Numbered from the stretch's first letter, positions 36,962-49,388 are shown. The stretch: 64,000 bases of DNA from Rutidosis leptorrhynchoides (GCF_046630445.1 NC_092341.1:130650001-130714000); one strand, 5' to 3'. Numbers and translations: made by a program. The notes: generated by a model from the letters alone, not told the origin.

Positions 36962-38212
36962 AAGTTCAACGCCGAAGCGAAACGCTATAAAAAAATAAGA
37001 TTTTTATTAAGTCATAATCTATTTCTGTAAAAATTATACGTTTTAAATATTAAAAATACAAGAAAAAGAAAAATATATCTATATATTTTTAAGTTTAGTT
37101 AAATTAAAAAGTTTATATTTTTTATTTATTGTGAAAAAGTTATAAAAAAGTAATAAGTTATATTTATATTTTATATATATTAAAAACAGAAAAATTAAAA
37201 AAGTAAAAAAAAAACCACTGAACCTGCACAAATTCGACCTGCACCTCAGCTGAGTCTGCATATTCCGCACTCGCGGTACTTTTTGCCAGCTGGGATCCGC
37301 ACTTGTGGAGGTCTCTGAAAGGTCAAACATTGGACAACATTAATTACGAAATTAGGGTTAAAATTAATTATTATTAATTAAAATTAGGGTTTTAATTGAA
37401 TATAATTAGTATAAGTTTAGTTTTAATAAATTTTAAGCTTTAATTAGTTTTATTAATATATAAAACTAATATTTTTATAAAATACTTAATATAAAAATAA
37501 TATTTTTGTAAAATTGTATTTTTATAATTTAAGTTTTATTTTTCAAATTTCGTACCTTTTTAATCGTTCATTCGTAATATTTATATTTTTCATTCGTAAC
37601 TAGTTTTAAGTTGTCGTTTTGCCGTAGTTATTTTTATTTCTAGATTTTTAGGATTTGCCGTAAAATCTCTTAAGTGCTTTTTCTTTAGACTAAGATTTAT
37701 GTGCTTTAGAATTTTATGACGTTGTTTATCGCTTTAGTTTTAAATATATTTTAGTACCTTTTTAAGATATTGTCGTCTTGGATATAGAATTTCTCTAAGC
37801 TTTAATACCTTTAGACGCAACTTTTAATTTTTAGGTTTTAGAATTTTAAGTTTCGACACGCTACGTTCTTTTTATTATTTTTCGACCATTTATTTTTCGA
37901 CGTTTTCCGACGCGCTCTTTTTCTTTCTTATTTCTCAACGTTCTAGTTTTTAGGACATAGAATTTTCTATTTCTTCTCTAAAATTTCAAAACGAAAAATT
38001 ATTTTAAGTGGTTAAATTGATAGACATCCAAAATTTTCTGGTTCGTAGTAATAGTTGGATTTGTTAGTGGCGAGTTGTGGGCTTTCGATTTAAAGGGTCC
38101 TGGCTACCTGCTGCATCTATTGGCTATTCAAAACGTGGGCAAAATCAGAAAAGTCTATTAATTTGATAACTTATATAATTTTTATTTTTATAACTAATAG
38201 GATATTCAGTGA
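36962..38212 (+). other. Leader of element A with dyads and conserved pre-gag block
   Basis: Non-coding, 1.25 kb. Dyads CCGC-ACTC-GCGG (37265-37276) and CCGCACTTGTGGAGG (about 37297-37311). The block 38021-38205 (TAGTAATAGTTGGATTTGTT, CCTGCTGCATCTATTGGC) is shared with B, C and D. Confidence 0.7.
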
Positions 38213-39947
38213 ATGCACCGAGCAAAACGTTCACCACCTTTTATACGTTCACCACCTGTAACTCGATCAAGACATCTAGCCAATATTATCGCCGTTGATT
38301 TTTCTTTAGAAATCGCCATCTAGTCAACCAAGTACTCCAATTCAACTTTCCGATAATCCATTTTTTGAACCCGACCTCACAATTGAGAATCCGGAGGATA
38401 TTCAGGGATAATTCAGAGATCTTGAACCACTAATCATTCCTCCTGAACCACAAATCACTCATCCAGAGATTGTCGAGGAACAAACCATTAAATCAGAATC
38501 CTCTAGTGATTCAGATTCAACAAATTCAATCATGGAAAATCTGGAACCTCTAAGTATGGAAGACCGAATGAGAGCTAAACGCACTGGCCAAGGTCACGCA
38601 ATTACTCAACCAGAAATTAATGCGCTAGATTATGAAATCAAAGGACAAATCCTACACATGGTAACTAATCAATGCCAATTTAGTGGTGCTCCGAAAGAAG
38701 ATCCAAATGAACATCTTCGAACCTTTAATAGGATTTGTACTTTATTCAAAATAAGAGAAGTGGAGGATGAACAGATTTATCTCATGTTATTTCCCTGGAC
38801 TTTAAAGGGAGAAGCCAAAGATTGATTAGAATCGTTACCTGAAGGGGCGATTGATACATGGGATGTTTTAGTTGAAAATTTTCTTAAACAATTCTTTCCG
38901 GCATCTAAAGCCGTGAGACTTCAAGGAGAAATTGTTACGTTCACACAAAAGGCAAATGAAACTCTATATGAAGCGTGGACAAGATTTGGAAAGTTATTAA
39001 GAGGATGTCCGCAACATGGTTTAGACACTTATCAAATAGTACAAATATTCTACCAAGGATGCGACATCACTACACAAAAAGACATAGATATAGCAGCTGG
39101 TGGTTCCATTATGAAGAAAACCGCAACTGAAGCTTACAAAATTATTGATAACACTGCTTCCCACTCACATGAGTGGCATCAAGAAAAAGATATCATTAGA
39201 TCATATAAAGCGGCTAGAGCCGATTCTAGCCATGACTTTGATTCCATTTCCGCAAAGATAGATGCCGTCGAGAGACGAATGGAAAAGATGACTAAAGATA
39301 TTCACTCAATAAGAATTAGTTGTGAGCAGTGTGGAGGACCACATTTGACAAAAGATTGTCTCAGTATTGAACAAACAATGGAACAAAGAGAGAATGTTTC
39401 ATACATGAACCAAAGGCCTGGAAATAATTATCAGAATAATTATCAACCGCCAAGACCAATCTACAATCAAAACCAGAATTATAACCGAAATTTTCCATAC
39501 AACAACCAACAAGGTCCTAGCAATCAGCAAGTATCCAACAATACTTACAATCAGCAAAGACCTATTTCTCAAAACAAACCACCACAAACCGATGATAAAA
39601 AGCCAAATTTAGAAGATATGATGTCAAAGCTAGTTGAATCTCAAACTCAATTTTTCACATCTCAGAAACAAACCAATGAACAAAATGCTCATGCATTTAG
39701 AAATCAACAAGCTTCAATCCAAAATCTGGAACAAGAAGTAAGCAACCTAGCAAGGTTGATAGGTGAAAAAAACCGGGGAGTCTACCTAGTGATACAAATG
39801 CTAACCCCCGGAATGAAACAGCTAAAGCCATTACCACAAGAAGTGGTATTACACTTAAACCACCTGAAATACCTGAAATTTCTGATGACTCTATTCCTAC
39901 TCCACAAGAACCACAACCTGAGCAAGATAAGGAAAAAGAACGGATAG
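38213..39947 (+). pseudogene. Athila gag of element A, broken
   Basis: Homologous to the B gag. ATG 38213 (MHRAKRSPPFIRSPPVTRSR), then a stop at about 38321 and loss of frame until about 38500. An in-frame TGA (38823-38825) sits at a Trp position of B. A frameshift near 39770 (one base short relative to B) closes the frame at 39947. Conserved capsid parts include GQILHMVTNQCQFSGAPKED and FFPASKAVRLQGEIVTFTQK. The knuckle CEQCGGPHLTKDC (C-x2-C-x3-H-x4-C) is followed by a Asn/Gln/Tyr-rich stretch. Clearly non-functional. Confidence 0.85.
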
Positions 39948-40030
39948 TTGAAAAGGTTAATGAAGATAACACAGTTAAGGATAAACCTTATATTAAACCA
40001 TACCAACCACCACTTCCTTACCCGAGTAAA

Positions 40031-41328
40031 ATGAGAAAAGAAAGACTTGAAGCCGAGCAATCCAAATTCTTGGATATGTTTAAACAAATAAATGTAAATC
40101 TTCCTTTCATTGATGTGATTTCAGGAATGCCTAGATATGCTAAATTCTTGAAAGATTTAATCACAAATAGAAAGAAAATGGAAGAACTCTCGGCTGTTAC
40201 TATGAATGCTAATTGTTCTGCAGTGTTGTTGAATAAGATAACAGAAAAACTCTCTGATCCAGGAAGTTTCACAATTCCATGTTTTCTGAGTAGTCTTAGT
40301 TCAATAGAAGCATTGGTAGACTTAGGTGCTAGTATAAATTTAATGCCATATTCACTATACGCTAAACTAGACCTTGGAGAATTGAAACCAACACGAATAA
40401 GCATACAACTAGTCGATCGATCAGTAAAATATCCTAGAGGGATAATGGAGAACATGCTAGTTAAAGTTGGTACTTTAGTATTTCCAGTAGATTTTGTTAT
40501 TCTGGACATGGAAGAAGATTCTCGAGTTCCTCTCATATTAGGAAGACCATTCTTAAACACGACTAAAGCAATAATAGACGTGTTCGGTAAGAAACTGACC
40601 CTAAGTATAGAGGACGAGAGTATTACCTTTTCTGTGGATAGAGCCATGCAACAACCGCAATCTACAGATGATACATGTTATTATATTCAAACTATAGATT
40701 CACATGCAGAATTGTTAGAAGAATTTCCAGAATTACAAGGAACAGGAGAATGTTCTTTAGGAGAAGGAACTGAACCAATTGATGAAGCTGAAATGTTAGC
40801 CGCACTCATGGCTAATGAATATGAACCAACAACAGAAGAAATTGAAATGCTAAAAGAAGAAGACAGATATCGATACAAATCATCGATAGAAGAACCACCG
40901 ACATTAGAGTTAAAGCCACTTCCAAACCATTTGGAATACACTTATTTACATGGTGAATCTGAATTACCTGTAATAATATCGTCTTCTCTTACTGAAAATA
41001 AAAAATCTCAACTCATTTCTGTGCTAAAAACTCATAAACCAGCTATTGCATGGAAGATTCATGACATTAAAGGAATAAGTCCTTCGTATTGCACACATAA
41101 AATCCTTATGGAAGAAGGCCATAAAACGTATGTGCAACACCAACGAAGACTGAATCCTAATATGCAAGATGTTGTTAAGAAAGAAATTATTAAACTGCTA
41201 GATGCAGGTTTAATTTATCCAATCTCTGATAGTCCATGGGTAAGCCCAGTTCAATGCGTACCTAAGAAGGGTGGCATGACTGTCATCACAAATGAGAAAA
41301 ATGAGCTTATTCCTACTAGGAATGTAAC
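40031..41328 (+). pseudogene. Athila protease and start of RT, element A, truncated by B
   Basis: Starts MRKERLEAEQSKFLDMFKQI, the linker before the protease. Retropepsin-like region with VDLGASINLMPYSLYAKLDL and PLILGRPFL; then an acidic linker (about 40690-40880), and the N-terminal RT region with EGHKTYVQHQRRLNPNMQDV and SDSPWVSPVQCVPKKGGMTV. At 41328 the frame runs into the LTR of B just before the RT motif beginning GWRVCIDYR. Very similar to B over this stretch. Confidence 0.88.
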
Positions 41329-43314
41329 TGATGTTATGCTAGGGGTATATAAAATACTATTAATTTTTAGCAGGAAATACTATTAAATACGATACAATTT
41401 TACACAAGATATTTATTTATTTAGAGAATGGATATACTTAAACCTTGCTACAACACTTATAGGCAGTGTACCTAATCGTACAGTAGTGTAGTTTTTAGTA
41501 AGTCCGGTTCGTTCCACAGGGAAAATTTTTAAACAAAGCTTAACGCTATATTAGTTTACTTTTATAAAAATACAAATATATATATAAGTAATATTATTGT
41601 TATAAAGGAGGGTTTTTACCGTTTAATGACCAGTTTGTCGATTTTAAAACTTTAGTCGCAGTTAAAACCAAATGTAAAATAATAAATAAATACAAGACTT
41701 AATTTAAAGCGTAAAGTAAATAACGATAATGAAATTGCGAATAATAAAAGTGCGATAAAATAAACTTGCGATAATTAAAAAGTACGATAATTAAAAGAGC
41801 AATTAAATACAATAACAATATAAATGCGATAATTAGAAGTGCAATTAAATATAAAATAAAGGAAATTAAATATGAAATAAAAGAATTATGCTTATTTAAA
41901 CTTCCGTAATCATGATGTTTGACGTGTTGATTTTAGTTTTATGCCCATGGGTTAATTGTCCTTTGTCCTGGATTATTTAATATGTCCATACGGATTTGTC
42001 CATAATAGTCCATCAGTCATAAATATAAAGAGCGAAAGCCTTCGTCAAATTATTCTTATTCCCGAAGTCAAATATTCCAACTAATTGGGGATTCGAATTG
42101 TAACAAGGTTTTAATACTTTGTTTAATGAATACACCAGGTTATCGACTGCGTGTAAACCAAGGTTTTACTACTTTGTTAACAATTACACCAATTACCCTT
42201 GAATGTAATTCACCCCTGTTTCAACAAGTCTATTAACTATTAATCCAGTTCCGTGTCCGGTAAAATGAATAATTATTGGTATTTATAGATATCCCGCCCA
42301 CCGTACCCAGTCAAGCGTATGTGGTTATATATAAATACATCGAATTATAAGTTTGTATATTAAATTAACAAGGTATTGTTTAGTTAATATAAAACCCATT
42401 AATAGCCCATAGTCTAATTTCCACAAGTGTCGTTCTTTTATCCAAACCCCAATTATGGTACAAAGCCCAATTACCCAATTTTAGTAATTAGCCCAATATC
42501 ATGATTACTTCGGATTAAATAAGCATAATAATAACTTAGCTACGAGACATTAATGTAAAAAGGTTGAACATAACTTACAATGATTAAAAATAGCGTAGCG
42601 TTACACGGACAGAATTTCGACTTGCACCCTTACAACATTCGCTAACATACCCTTATTATTAGGATTAAAATTAAAATTAAAATTAAAATATAAATTATAA
42701 ATATAAATATATACGTTTAGATAGATGGATGGATATATATTATGTGTTTTTGCGATCAGAATTCATTTGCTTTTATAGGGAGTTTCAGTTTTTGGGGCTC
42801 CGCGACTTGCGGCCCTTTTCTTCTTCAAACTCCGCGAGTCGCGGAGATAGTTTTCACAGCTCACCCACATTTGGCTCTTTGTTTGCCGACGATTTATTTT
42901 ATAAATATAATATATATATAATTAATATAATTAATTATATATTATATTATATTTATATACATAGTTAACTTGTAATTTGTAGTCCGTTGCGTCGAGCGTT
43001 GAGAGTTGACTCTGGTCCCGGTTCCGGATTTTTGAACGTCCTTGCGTACAATTTAATATCTTGTACTTTGCGTTTTGAATCTTGTACTCTTGTAATTTCG
43101 AGACGTTTCTTATCAATAATTGGAACCTCTTTGATTGTATTTTGTACTTTTGAGCTTTTTGGTCGTTTGCGTCTTCAATTCGTCGAATCTGTCTTTTGTC
43201 TTCACCTTTTATTATTTAAACGAATATCACTTGTAAATAGAACAATTGCAACTAAAAGCTTGTCTTTCTTGAGGAATAATGCTATGAAATATATGTTCGT
43301 TTTTAGCATTATCA
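41329..43314 (-). repeat. 3' LTR of element B (1,986 bp)
   Basis: Minus strand: TGATAATGCTAAAAACGAAC (43314) to CTAGCATAACATCA (41329). TATA box TATAAAAG at about 42771-42778, dyads at 42797-42846 upstream of it. The conserved CCCTGTGGAACGAACCGGAC block lies at about 41499-41521. Confidence 0.9.
42797..42846 (-). promoter_or_regulatory. GC-rich dyads upstream of the TATA box, element B LTR
   Basis: CTCCGCGAGTCGCGGAG (42830-42846, 8-bp arms around one base) and a degraded partner GGCTCCGCGACTTGCGGCCC (42797-42816). The TATA box of the minus-strand promoter follows about 20 bp away. The same motif recurs twice at 47567-47618. Confidence 0.75.
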
Positions 43315-45386
43315 AATATTTCCACACTTGAGCGTTGCTTGTCCTCAAGCAATATCGTCTTGAAATACTAGAATCACTTCTTTATTCTTCACACTTTGTA
43401 CATCAGTGATTTCTATACGGCGGTATAAACAATGGTAGTAACGATATGGTTTACAGTCCCACATGACTATAAAAATTTAGATCCATTAAGGAAATTGGAT
43501 CTTTATGAAAACATTTGATCTTTTGAAAATTAAATCTAGTTTTTACCCTAGATAAGTTTTCCGGAATAACCCTTCACCGGTGTTTGCAAAATATTTTTGT
43601 GGGTTTGGTGGGTTTTTGATTTGAAAATTTTAGCTCAAAACTTATGATTTTGTGTCACCCACTTGCTAACCTTGTATTTGGAAAGCAACACGTCCAGTTT
43701 ACTTGTCCCGTATATTACCTTTCGGTAAACTACCGTCCGGTTGTAAAGGAAAGCGTTGAACAAGCAACTGTTAAGGCAATGTCCCCTGACATGCTTTTAA
43801 TTATGGTCTATAACGTGTCAGATGCAATTACTATCCTTGGTAGGAGCAATAGTAAAGCTCACCCTTATAATTTGTCGATTTGGCACAAGGTCCTGTCTTT
43901 GACCACTATGCAACCACCGTTCTTACGGTTGACACCCGATTTGGTTCAGGTGACCTAATGAATTCCAGGTGAATTTCTAGGATTTTACGTTCAGTGGTAA
44001 TGAACGCATTGAAAATGGGTTTTTAGAAAACAAATCGGTTTGTAATTTTGATCAAAATATTTTCTCGTTCAGGCTCGAGTTTAGATATCATTGAATTCCA
44101 TGAGTTTGTAATTCTTAATCTTTAAGGTCAATCTCAAGGATTGAGTAATATCAGGCTTAAAAGCTGATTTTTGATCTTTTAAGGAGATTATCCTTTCTGG
44201 GGATTTGATTCATTAGTCTTATCCAGCTAATTTGCATGGTGCCCCCCTATTGTACGAGATAAATCCTTCTCATGGTTAGGATAAATCTGACCACTTGGCG
44301 ACCCTGTTTAATGCTGAGGTCTGTGGAATTTCTGCTGATTTTAGAGATGATTTTTCTAGATTTTTCGTCAACCTACAGCTGGTCTGGACGACAACTTCTT
44401 GACCTAAATCAAGAAGCGCGTGTCTTTTTCGGAAGACTTTACTTCCTTTTAATGATGGAATTGATTCATCGTGTAGATCCATCTTTCTTACAGTAAATCA
44501 GGTAAAAATTTTTAGTTTAGTCCAAAGCAAAAGTATTTTCAGTTATTTGTACAAAAATATGTGACATATGTTTTGAATAACTTGGAGAATTTTCCCACAC
44601 TTGGCTTTTATTTTCCTTTTTATTGTCCTCTATTCCATTTTAAATGAATTTTAACATTTTAGTTTGTTTCTCAATTTATGTCCTTTTCGAGGTAACAATA
44701 ATTTCGGTGTTAACACCTAGTTTTATCGTTCATAAATATGTATAAACATGATTTTGAGTTCATTTAGTTGAAAATTTTGAAAAATTTTACTAGAATTGGA
44801 TAGTCAGTATATAAGACTAGGGCTGTTCTTTATTATCAGAGAGCACTAGATTCTAATACAACTACTACTTTACTAGTATTTCTAATGGTAACCAAGTGTA
44901 TAAAGTAAAAATTTTAAAATCCGAAAGAATTTAACCCCTTCCCACACTTAAGATCTTGCAATGCCCTCATTTGCAAGAAATCAGTAACAATTTAAATTAT
45001 TGAGGGTGATTTGTGTGAAAATGATTAAATTTTACCAAAGTTTCCAAACATATTTGTGTTTGCTTGCTGAATGATAAATGGTGCATATCATTTGTTCATT
45101 CCGTCTTGTTGTTATTTCACATTTATTTTGCATCTTGTCGTCAAAATTAGTTGCTTTTGCTGAACTTAATGCCAGTCTTTGAAAATGCGTTGTTTTACCC
45201 TGTTGTGTACATAAGATAAACTGCAAACATATATACATATTTTTGAAGTTTGGTATATTACCCCACATTCAAAAATTATTAAAATCTAAGAATAAAAGTT
45301 AGAAAATTATAAAAACTATTACAATATTAACATAAGTATTAAACGTATCAACATTACAAATTACAAAATAAATAAAACTAAGTAGA
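43315..45386 (-). other. Long 3' non-coding region of element B with PPT
   Basis: About 2.07 kb. On the minus strand it ends TTGAGGACAAGCAACGCTCAAGTGTGGAAATATT, with the purine tract next to the LTR (43315-43331). Homologous to the 3' regions of C and D. Contains a 68-codon frame (44482-44276) nearly identical to one in C; see findings. Confidence 0.75.
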
Positions 45387-46739
45387 CTAGGGATGATACT
45401 GATACCAGTAGGGGTTCCATGCATAACCATAGGTGCTATAAAATGCTTCGGCTGGGTTATACGTAGGATACGGTGGTTGAATCTCTATAGACCAGGGAGG
45501 GAATATGGGCTTTGGAGTAGGAATATAGTTTCTACCTATATGTTGGCAATAAGCTATGATTTGGTTTTGATGAACTTGCCAATCTTCAAATGCTCTCTGT
45601 CTAGCATTTTCGTACTCCTGTGAAGCTATAAACCTTTGCATTTCTTGCATTTCATTTCCCCCTCCTACATTACCTTGCTGTTGGTTTCTCTCAACCTGTT
45701 GATGTCTACCATGGTATTGTACTGCGGCGTTATTTCGCCTCTTCAAAACTTTCGTACCATGGTATACATTTAAACCTATTGTATCGCGGGGTTCTGGTTC
45801 CTCGACTAACAATCCCCCCCGACTTATATCCACACCGAGATATTCAGCAATCAAAGTAATAAATATACCACCTCCTATTATGCTATGCGGTCTCATCCCC
45901 CTAACCATAGCTGATAAATAATAACCCACACAATAAGGTATACTTACAGCGCTTTGTGGGTCTCGAATACACATATGGTAAAACAAATCCTGTTCATTTA
46001 CCTTTTCCTTGTTCTTACCTCTTTGTTTAATCGAATTAGCTAAAAACCTATGAATTACTCTTAATTCAGCTCTATCTATATCCAAATAAGAGTAATTTCC
46101 CCCTTTGAATCGGTGATGGCTTGTCATTTGACTCCATACACCATGTGTATCAAAATCTTCATCTATCTTTCTACCATTTAGTATCAACCCTCTACAATTG
46201 GCAGATGCTAACTCCTCAGGTGTATATATACGTAAAGCCTGAGCCATGTCTAGTAAAGACATGTGGCGCATCGAACCTCCTAACAAAAATCTAATAAAAG
46301 ATCGATCGGTTAAACTAGCTACCCGATCATTTAATTCTATACTACACAACAATTCTTCACACCATACTTTATATACAGGTCTACGCATGGTGAATAAACG
46401 TACCCAGTCATTAAAAGTAGAATTACCATACCTCTGTGCAAGTAATTCCCTAATTGGCCCGGCCAATTCTACAGCTTCTAATGGTCCCCATTCTATGACC
46501 CTAGGTACCTCAACAACTTTAGAATGAAGAGTATGCAAACCCCTTTGGTATTTTGGATAATCTATCCAAAGTCTGTCAAATCTCAGGTTCGGGTGCAAAT
46601 CTTCCAAGCGCATATCAGAAAATGTCATGACTGGATGAGGTATATCTTGTTTGTAGTAGTTATCCACCTCCTGTTGTTCCGCATTCTCAGCAGGAGCATT
46701 GCGAGTTTGGGATGAAGATTCACCTCTTTCAGTCTGCAA
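45387..46739 (-). CDS. ATHILA ORF-1 protein of element B (env position)
   Basis: An open frame of 450 codons downstream of pol. The sequence (DIPHPVMTFSDMRLEDLHPN, RLWIDYPKYQRGLHTLHSKV, SFIRFLLGGSMRHMSLLDMA, YSYLDIDRAELRVIHRFLAN) matches the ATHILA ORF-1 family as I know it; function is not established, although Athila elements are often discussed as having an envelope-like gene here. No signal peptide or clear membrane segment is seen; a Gln/Asn-rich stretch near codon 360 and a Pro/Tyr-rich C-terminus are present. The frame has no ATG at its start (the first codon is TTG, within TTTTGCAG), which suggests entry from a splice acceptor at 46734. It is the longest intact frame of B. Confidence 0.8.
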   Translation of the reverse strand: MQTERGESSSQTRNAPAENAEQQEVDNYYKQDIPHPVMTFSDMRLEDLHPNLRFDRLWIDYPKYQRGLHTLHSKVVEVPRVIEWGPLEAVELAGPIRELLAQRYGNSTFNDWVRLFTMRRPVYKVWCEELLCSIELNDRVASLTDRSFIRFLLGGSMRHMSLLDMAQALRIYTPEELASANCRGLILNGRKIDEDFDTHGVWSQMTSHHRFKGGNYSYLDIDRAELRVIHRFLANSIKQRGKNKEKVNEQDLFYHMCIRDPQSAVSIPYCVGYYLSAMVRGMRPHSIIGGGIFITLIAEYLGVDISRGGLLVEEPEPRDTIGLNVYHGTKVLKRRNNAAVQYHGRHQQVERNQQQGNVGGGNEMQEMQRFIASQEYENARQRAFEDWQVHQNQIIAYCQHIGRNYIPTPKPIFPPWSIEIQPPYPTYNPAEAFYSTYGYAWNPYWYQYHP

Positions 46740-48549
46740 AACACATCAAACACAATTTTTGTGCATCCAAATATGCATTAGTGTCAGCAAAATCATCAAT
46801 CAAAATAATTACAATGACATGATCAATTTATATCAAACTTAAGCTCATTTTCATATTTTCATCAAATCTACACTTTTTCAAATAAGCATATACGAAAATG
46901 TTCGCCAAGTTCATAAGCATTCAACTCAAATAACATGTCAAAATAATCATCACTAGCAATTAAACAAGTTTCAAATGGCATTATCTCTCAAAAATCAAGT
47001 TCATGAATTTTTAGACTTGAAAAAGTCCACTTTAATTCTCAAAATCATGTTTAGGCTCAAAATTTGGATCATTTAACTGCCTAAACATGTTACACTACTT
47101 AATTTAGCAACAATTCATGACAAAAATCGGCCATAACCTGTTTATATCAAAAAGCCCCAAATTTGCTCAAGAACACAAACCCTAGATTACTCAAAATTTG
47201 AAGTTTAAGGCTTCTAATCATGTTAAATAGCATCAATCTAGGTTATACAAGCATAATACATAAACAATTGAAGCATAATTACACTAAAAAGCATCAAAAT
47301 CGAATTGGGTATAAAATTGCTCAAGAACACTAATTTTTGGATTAAATGGTGTTTAGGTGCAGAAATTTACCGTTTTTCTTGAGTAATTCCTTGATAGCAT
47401 CCTTCTTAACATGATTTTAGTAAAAGATTTGATGATTAACGGTTAAAAATTGTGATTTTGGGGGTGTTTTCTCGGGTTTTTTCGGGTTTATTTTCGCTGT
47501 ATGTGTGGTGTGGGTTGGGGACTGATCAGTTCTGCCCCTTTTATTTTTTTTTCGGTATTTTTGGAACTCCGCGAGTCGCGGTGTTTGAACCTTCAAACTC
47601 CGCGAGTCGCGGAGTTTGTATTTTTTTTTTTTTTAACATCTTATACTAATTAAAACAATTAAGTAATTAATTTTAAAATTTTGTTTCCCTTGTTATTTAG
47701 GACGAGGTCGTTTCGGATCGATGTCCTAGTCCGTCCTTCGACAAAATTTTAAAATTTGTCTTTTTGTAGCGAATGTTTTTAAAGCTAAGATTTTTGGGGT
47801 TTTTTTAATGTTCTTGGCATACTTTAATTCAATAAGATTAAAAATAATGATAATAAAAGTTCTAGTCCCTCCCTTGGGTAAAGCAATTTCGGTTCAACGA
47901 CCTAGTCTTCAACTTACGACGAATTTTAAAAACCATATTTTTAACTTAATGAGATAAAGTATATTTTTGTTTTTAAATTCACTCAACTTAAATATAAAAT
48001 TCAAAATTAATATTAAAAATTCACACCAAACTTAAAATTTGAAATGCATAAAATAAAATTCATATTTTAAAAATTAAAAATTCACACCAAACTTATATTA
48101 ATTTTTCAAATATTTACAATTTTAAATATATTGATTTTACAAAGTTTACAATATTAATTTAAGATTTATATATTAATTTTAAAAACATGGTAAAAATAAA
48201 ATTAAAAATCTTTTTGGCTTTTTATCCCACTTTTATCAATCAAATATTATCAAAAATATGCGCCCCTCTTTTCGGTAAAGTAATTTCGGTTCCAAGACCT
48301 AATTTAACTCATGAAGAATTTTTGAAATATTTTGGGTTGATTGATTAAAGATATTTATACCTTAAGAATAAACGTTAAATTTCGCAGTGATGTAATAAAT
48401 TTTTGAATGATATCAATAATTTCGGTCGCCAAACCTAATTTTATTCAATACCAATTTAATACTTTATAGCGAACAAATTAGCGTTTATTATCAAAAGGTT
48501 AAAAATAAAAATAAAAATAAAAAAAAATAAAAAAACTGTACAGACTTAC
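46734..48549 (-). other. Putative intron upstream of ATHILA ORF-1
   Basis: Minus strand: a perfect donor CAG|GTAAGT (intron starts 48549) and an acceptor TGTTTTGCAG| (intron ends 46734). A CTAAT branch-like motif lies about 40-45 bp before the acceptor. The 1.8-kb interval has no ORF, is AT-rich and contains GC-rich dyads at 47567-47618. Exon 2 then enters the ATHILA ORF-1 frame at a codon boundary. Splicing is inferred only from the consensus matches. Confidence 0.45.
47567..47618. promoter_or_regulatory. Two dyads internal to element B
   Basis: CTCCGCGAGTCGCGG (47567-47581) and a 25-bp odd-length palindrome (47594-47618) with the core CTCCGCGAGTCGCGGAG extended by CAAA/TTTG. Same core as the B LTR motif at 42830-42846. 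Confidence 0.75.
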
Positions 48550-48565
48550 CTGTGAGATAGTATTC

Positions 48566-48982
48566 TTAGTTATATGATCTATCCCATTCATAAGATAGTC
48601 GGTTTAATTGGTTTTCCATGGCTACATAGGCGTAACCTCGAGCATTCAGTGTTTTTTCTTCTAAACATATGAACGGTCCGTCTCTGCATAAAGTAACAAA
48701 TTCGGTATTTGAATAGGTTTGATTATTTGAACATTTACCTCCATGTGACCATTTTCCGCATTTGTGACATCTTTCTAGGTGTTGTGCTCTTCTTTTCGCT
48801 GCGGATTTTGATTTTCCTTTACCAAATTGTGACTTATTATCTTCGCATCTGGATTCTTTTCTTACTCCGTCCAATCTTTCTCTGATTACTGATACTATTT
48901 CACTTGGAAGTGTGTCATTATTACGTTTAGTGATCAAAGCGTGTAACATTAGACCATGGTTTAGTTCACAGGCAGTCTTCAT
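48566..48982 (-). CDS. Small zinc-knuckle-like ORF of element B
   Basis: 138 codons from an ATG at 48982. It begins MKTACELNHGLMLHALITKR, has a basic middle (GKGKSKSAAKRRAQHLERCH) and CHKCGKWSHGGKC, a C-x2-C-x4-H-x3-C motif one residue shorter than the usual retroviral knuckle. The C-terminal third (FVTLCRDGPFICLEEKTLNA...LSYEWDRSYN) is not recognised. It stops 17 bases before the putative splice donor at 48549. It could be a nucleic-acid-binding accessory protein, or a remnant of a larger frame; no homologue is known to me. Confidence 0.45.
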   Translation of the reverse strand: MKTACELNHGLMLHALITKRNNDTLPSEIVSVIRERLDGVRKESRCEDNKSQFGKGKSKSAAKRRAQHLERCHKCGKWSHGGKCSNNQTYSNTEFVTLCRDGPFICLEEKTLNARGYAYVAMENQLNRLSYEWDRSYN

Positions 48983-49126
48983 TTCCTAAAAAAATAAAAA
49001 TTCAGAATGGGGGGAGAAGACTATTTCTTTAGGGTCTGCTAGGGAAAGACCATTCGGGTTCCATTTTCGAGAACTACACGAAAACAGACAATCTAACTCT
49101 AACAGAAATACATAAACCCCCTATAC

Positions 49127-49388
49127 TTAGTTGAAATTGTGATTAACATTATTTTTAATTGAATCTTCAACAACTTGTATATCTTTGACTTTTACTTCAA
49201 TCCATTTGTTGATTTCCTCCGTAACTTTCACAAATTCAACTAACATTGCCTTTTCTTTTGACGATAAATTGGATATTAATCGGTTATATAACTTAAAGTT
49301 TCCTTTAATCTTAGCATCGTGAATCCGTTTATAAAGTTTCTTCGTTGAACTGTTAAAAATGGGTTCATCTAATTTCGTATCATCAACG
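49127..49388 (-). pseudogene. C-terminal part of the second protease-like ORF of element B
   Basis: This is the continuation, across the element C insertion, of the frame at 57783-57238. The target duplication GCATT and the frame agree on both sides. The piece encodes VDDTKLDEPIFNSSTKKLYK and a Lys/Glu-rich helical tail (SSKEKAMLVEFVKVTEEINK), ending NHNFN. Reading further into the C LTR gives a spurious upstream start. Confidence 0.65.

Noticed and set aside
39697..40647. Minus-strand frames of up to 209 codons, also plus-strand frames at 59705-60142 and 61241-61732
   Set aside because: Antisense shadows of Athila gag and pol in A and B.
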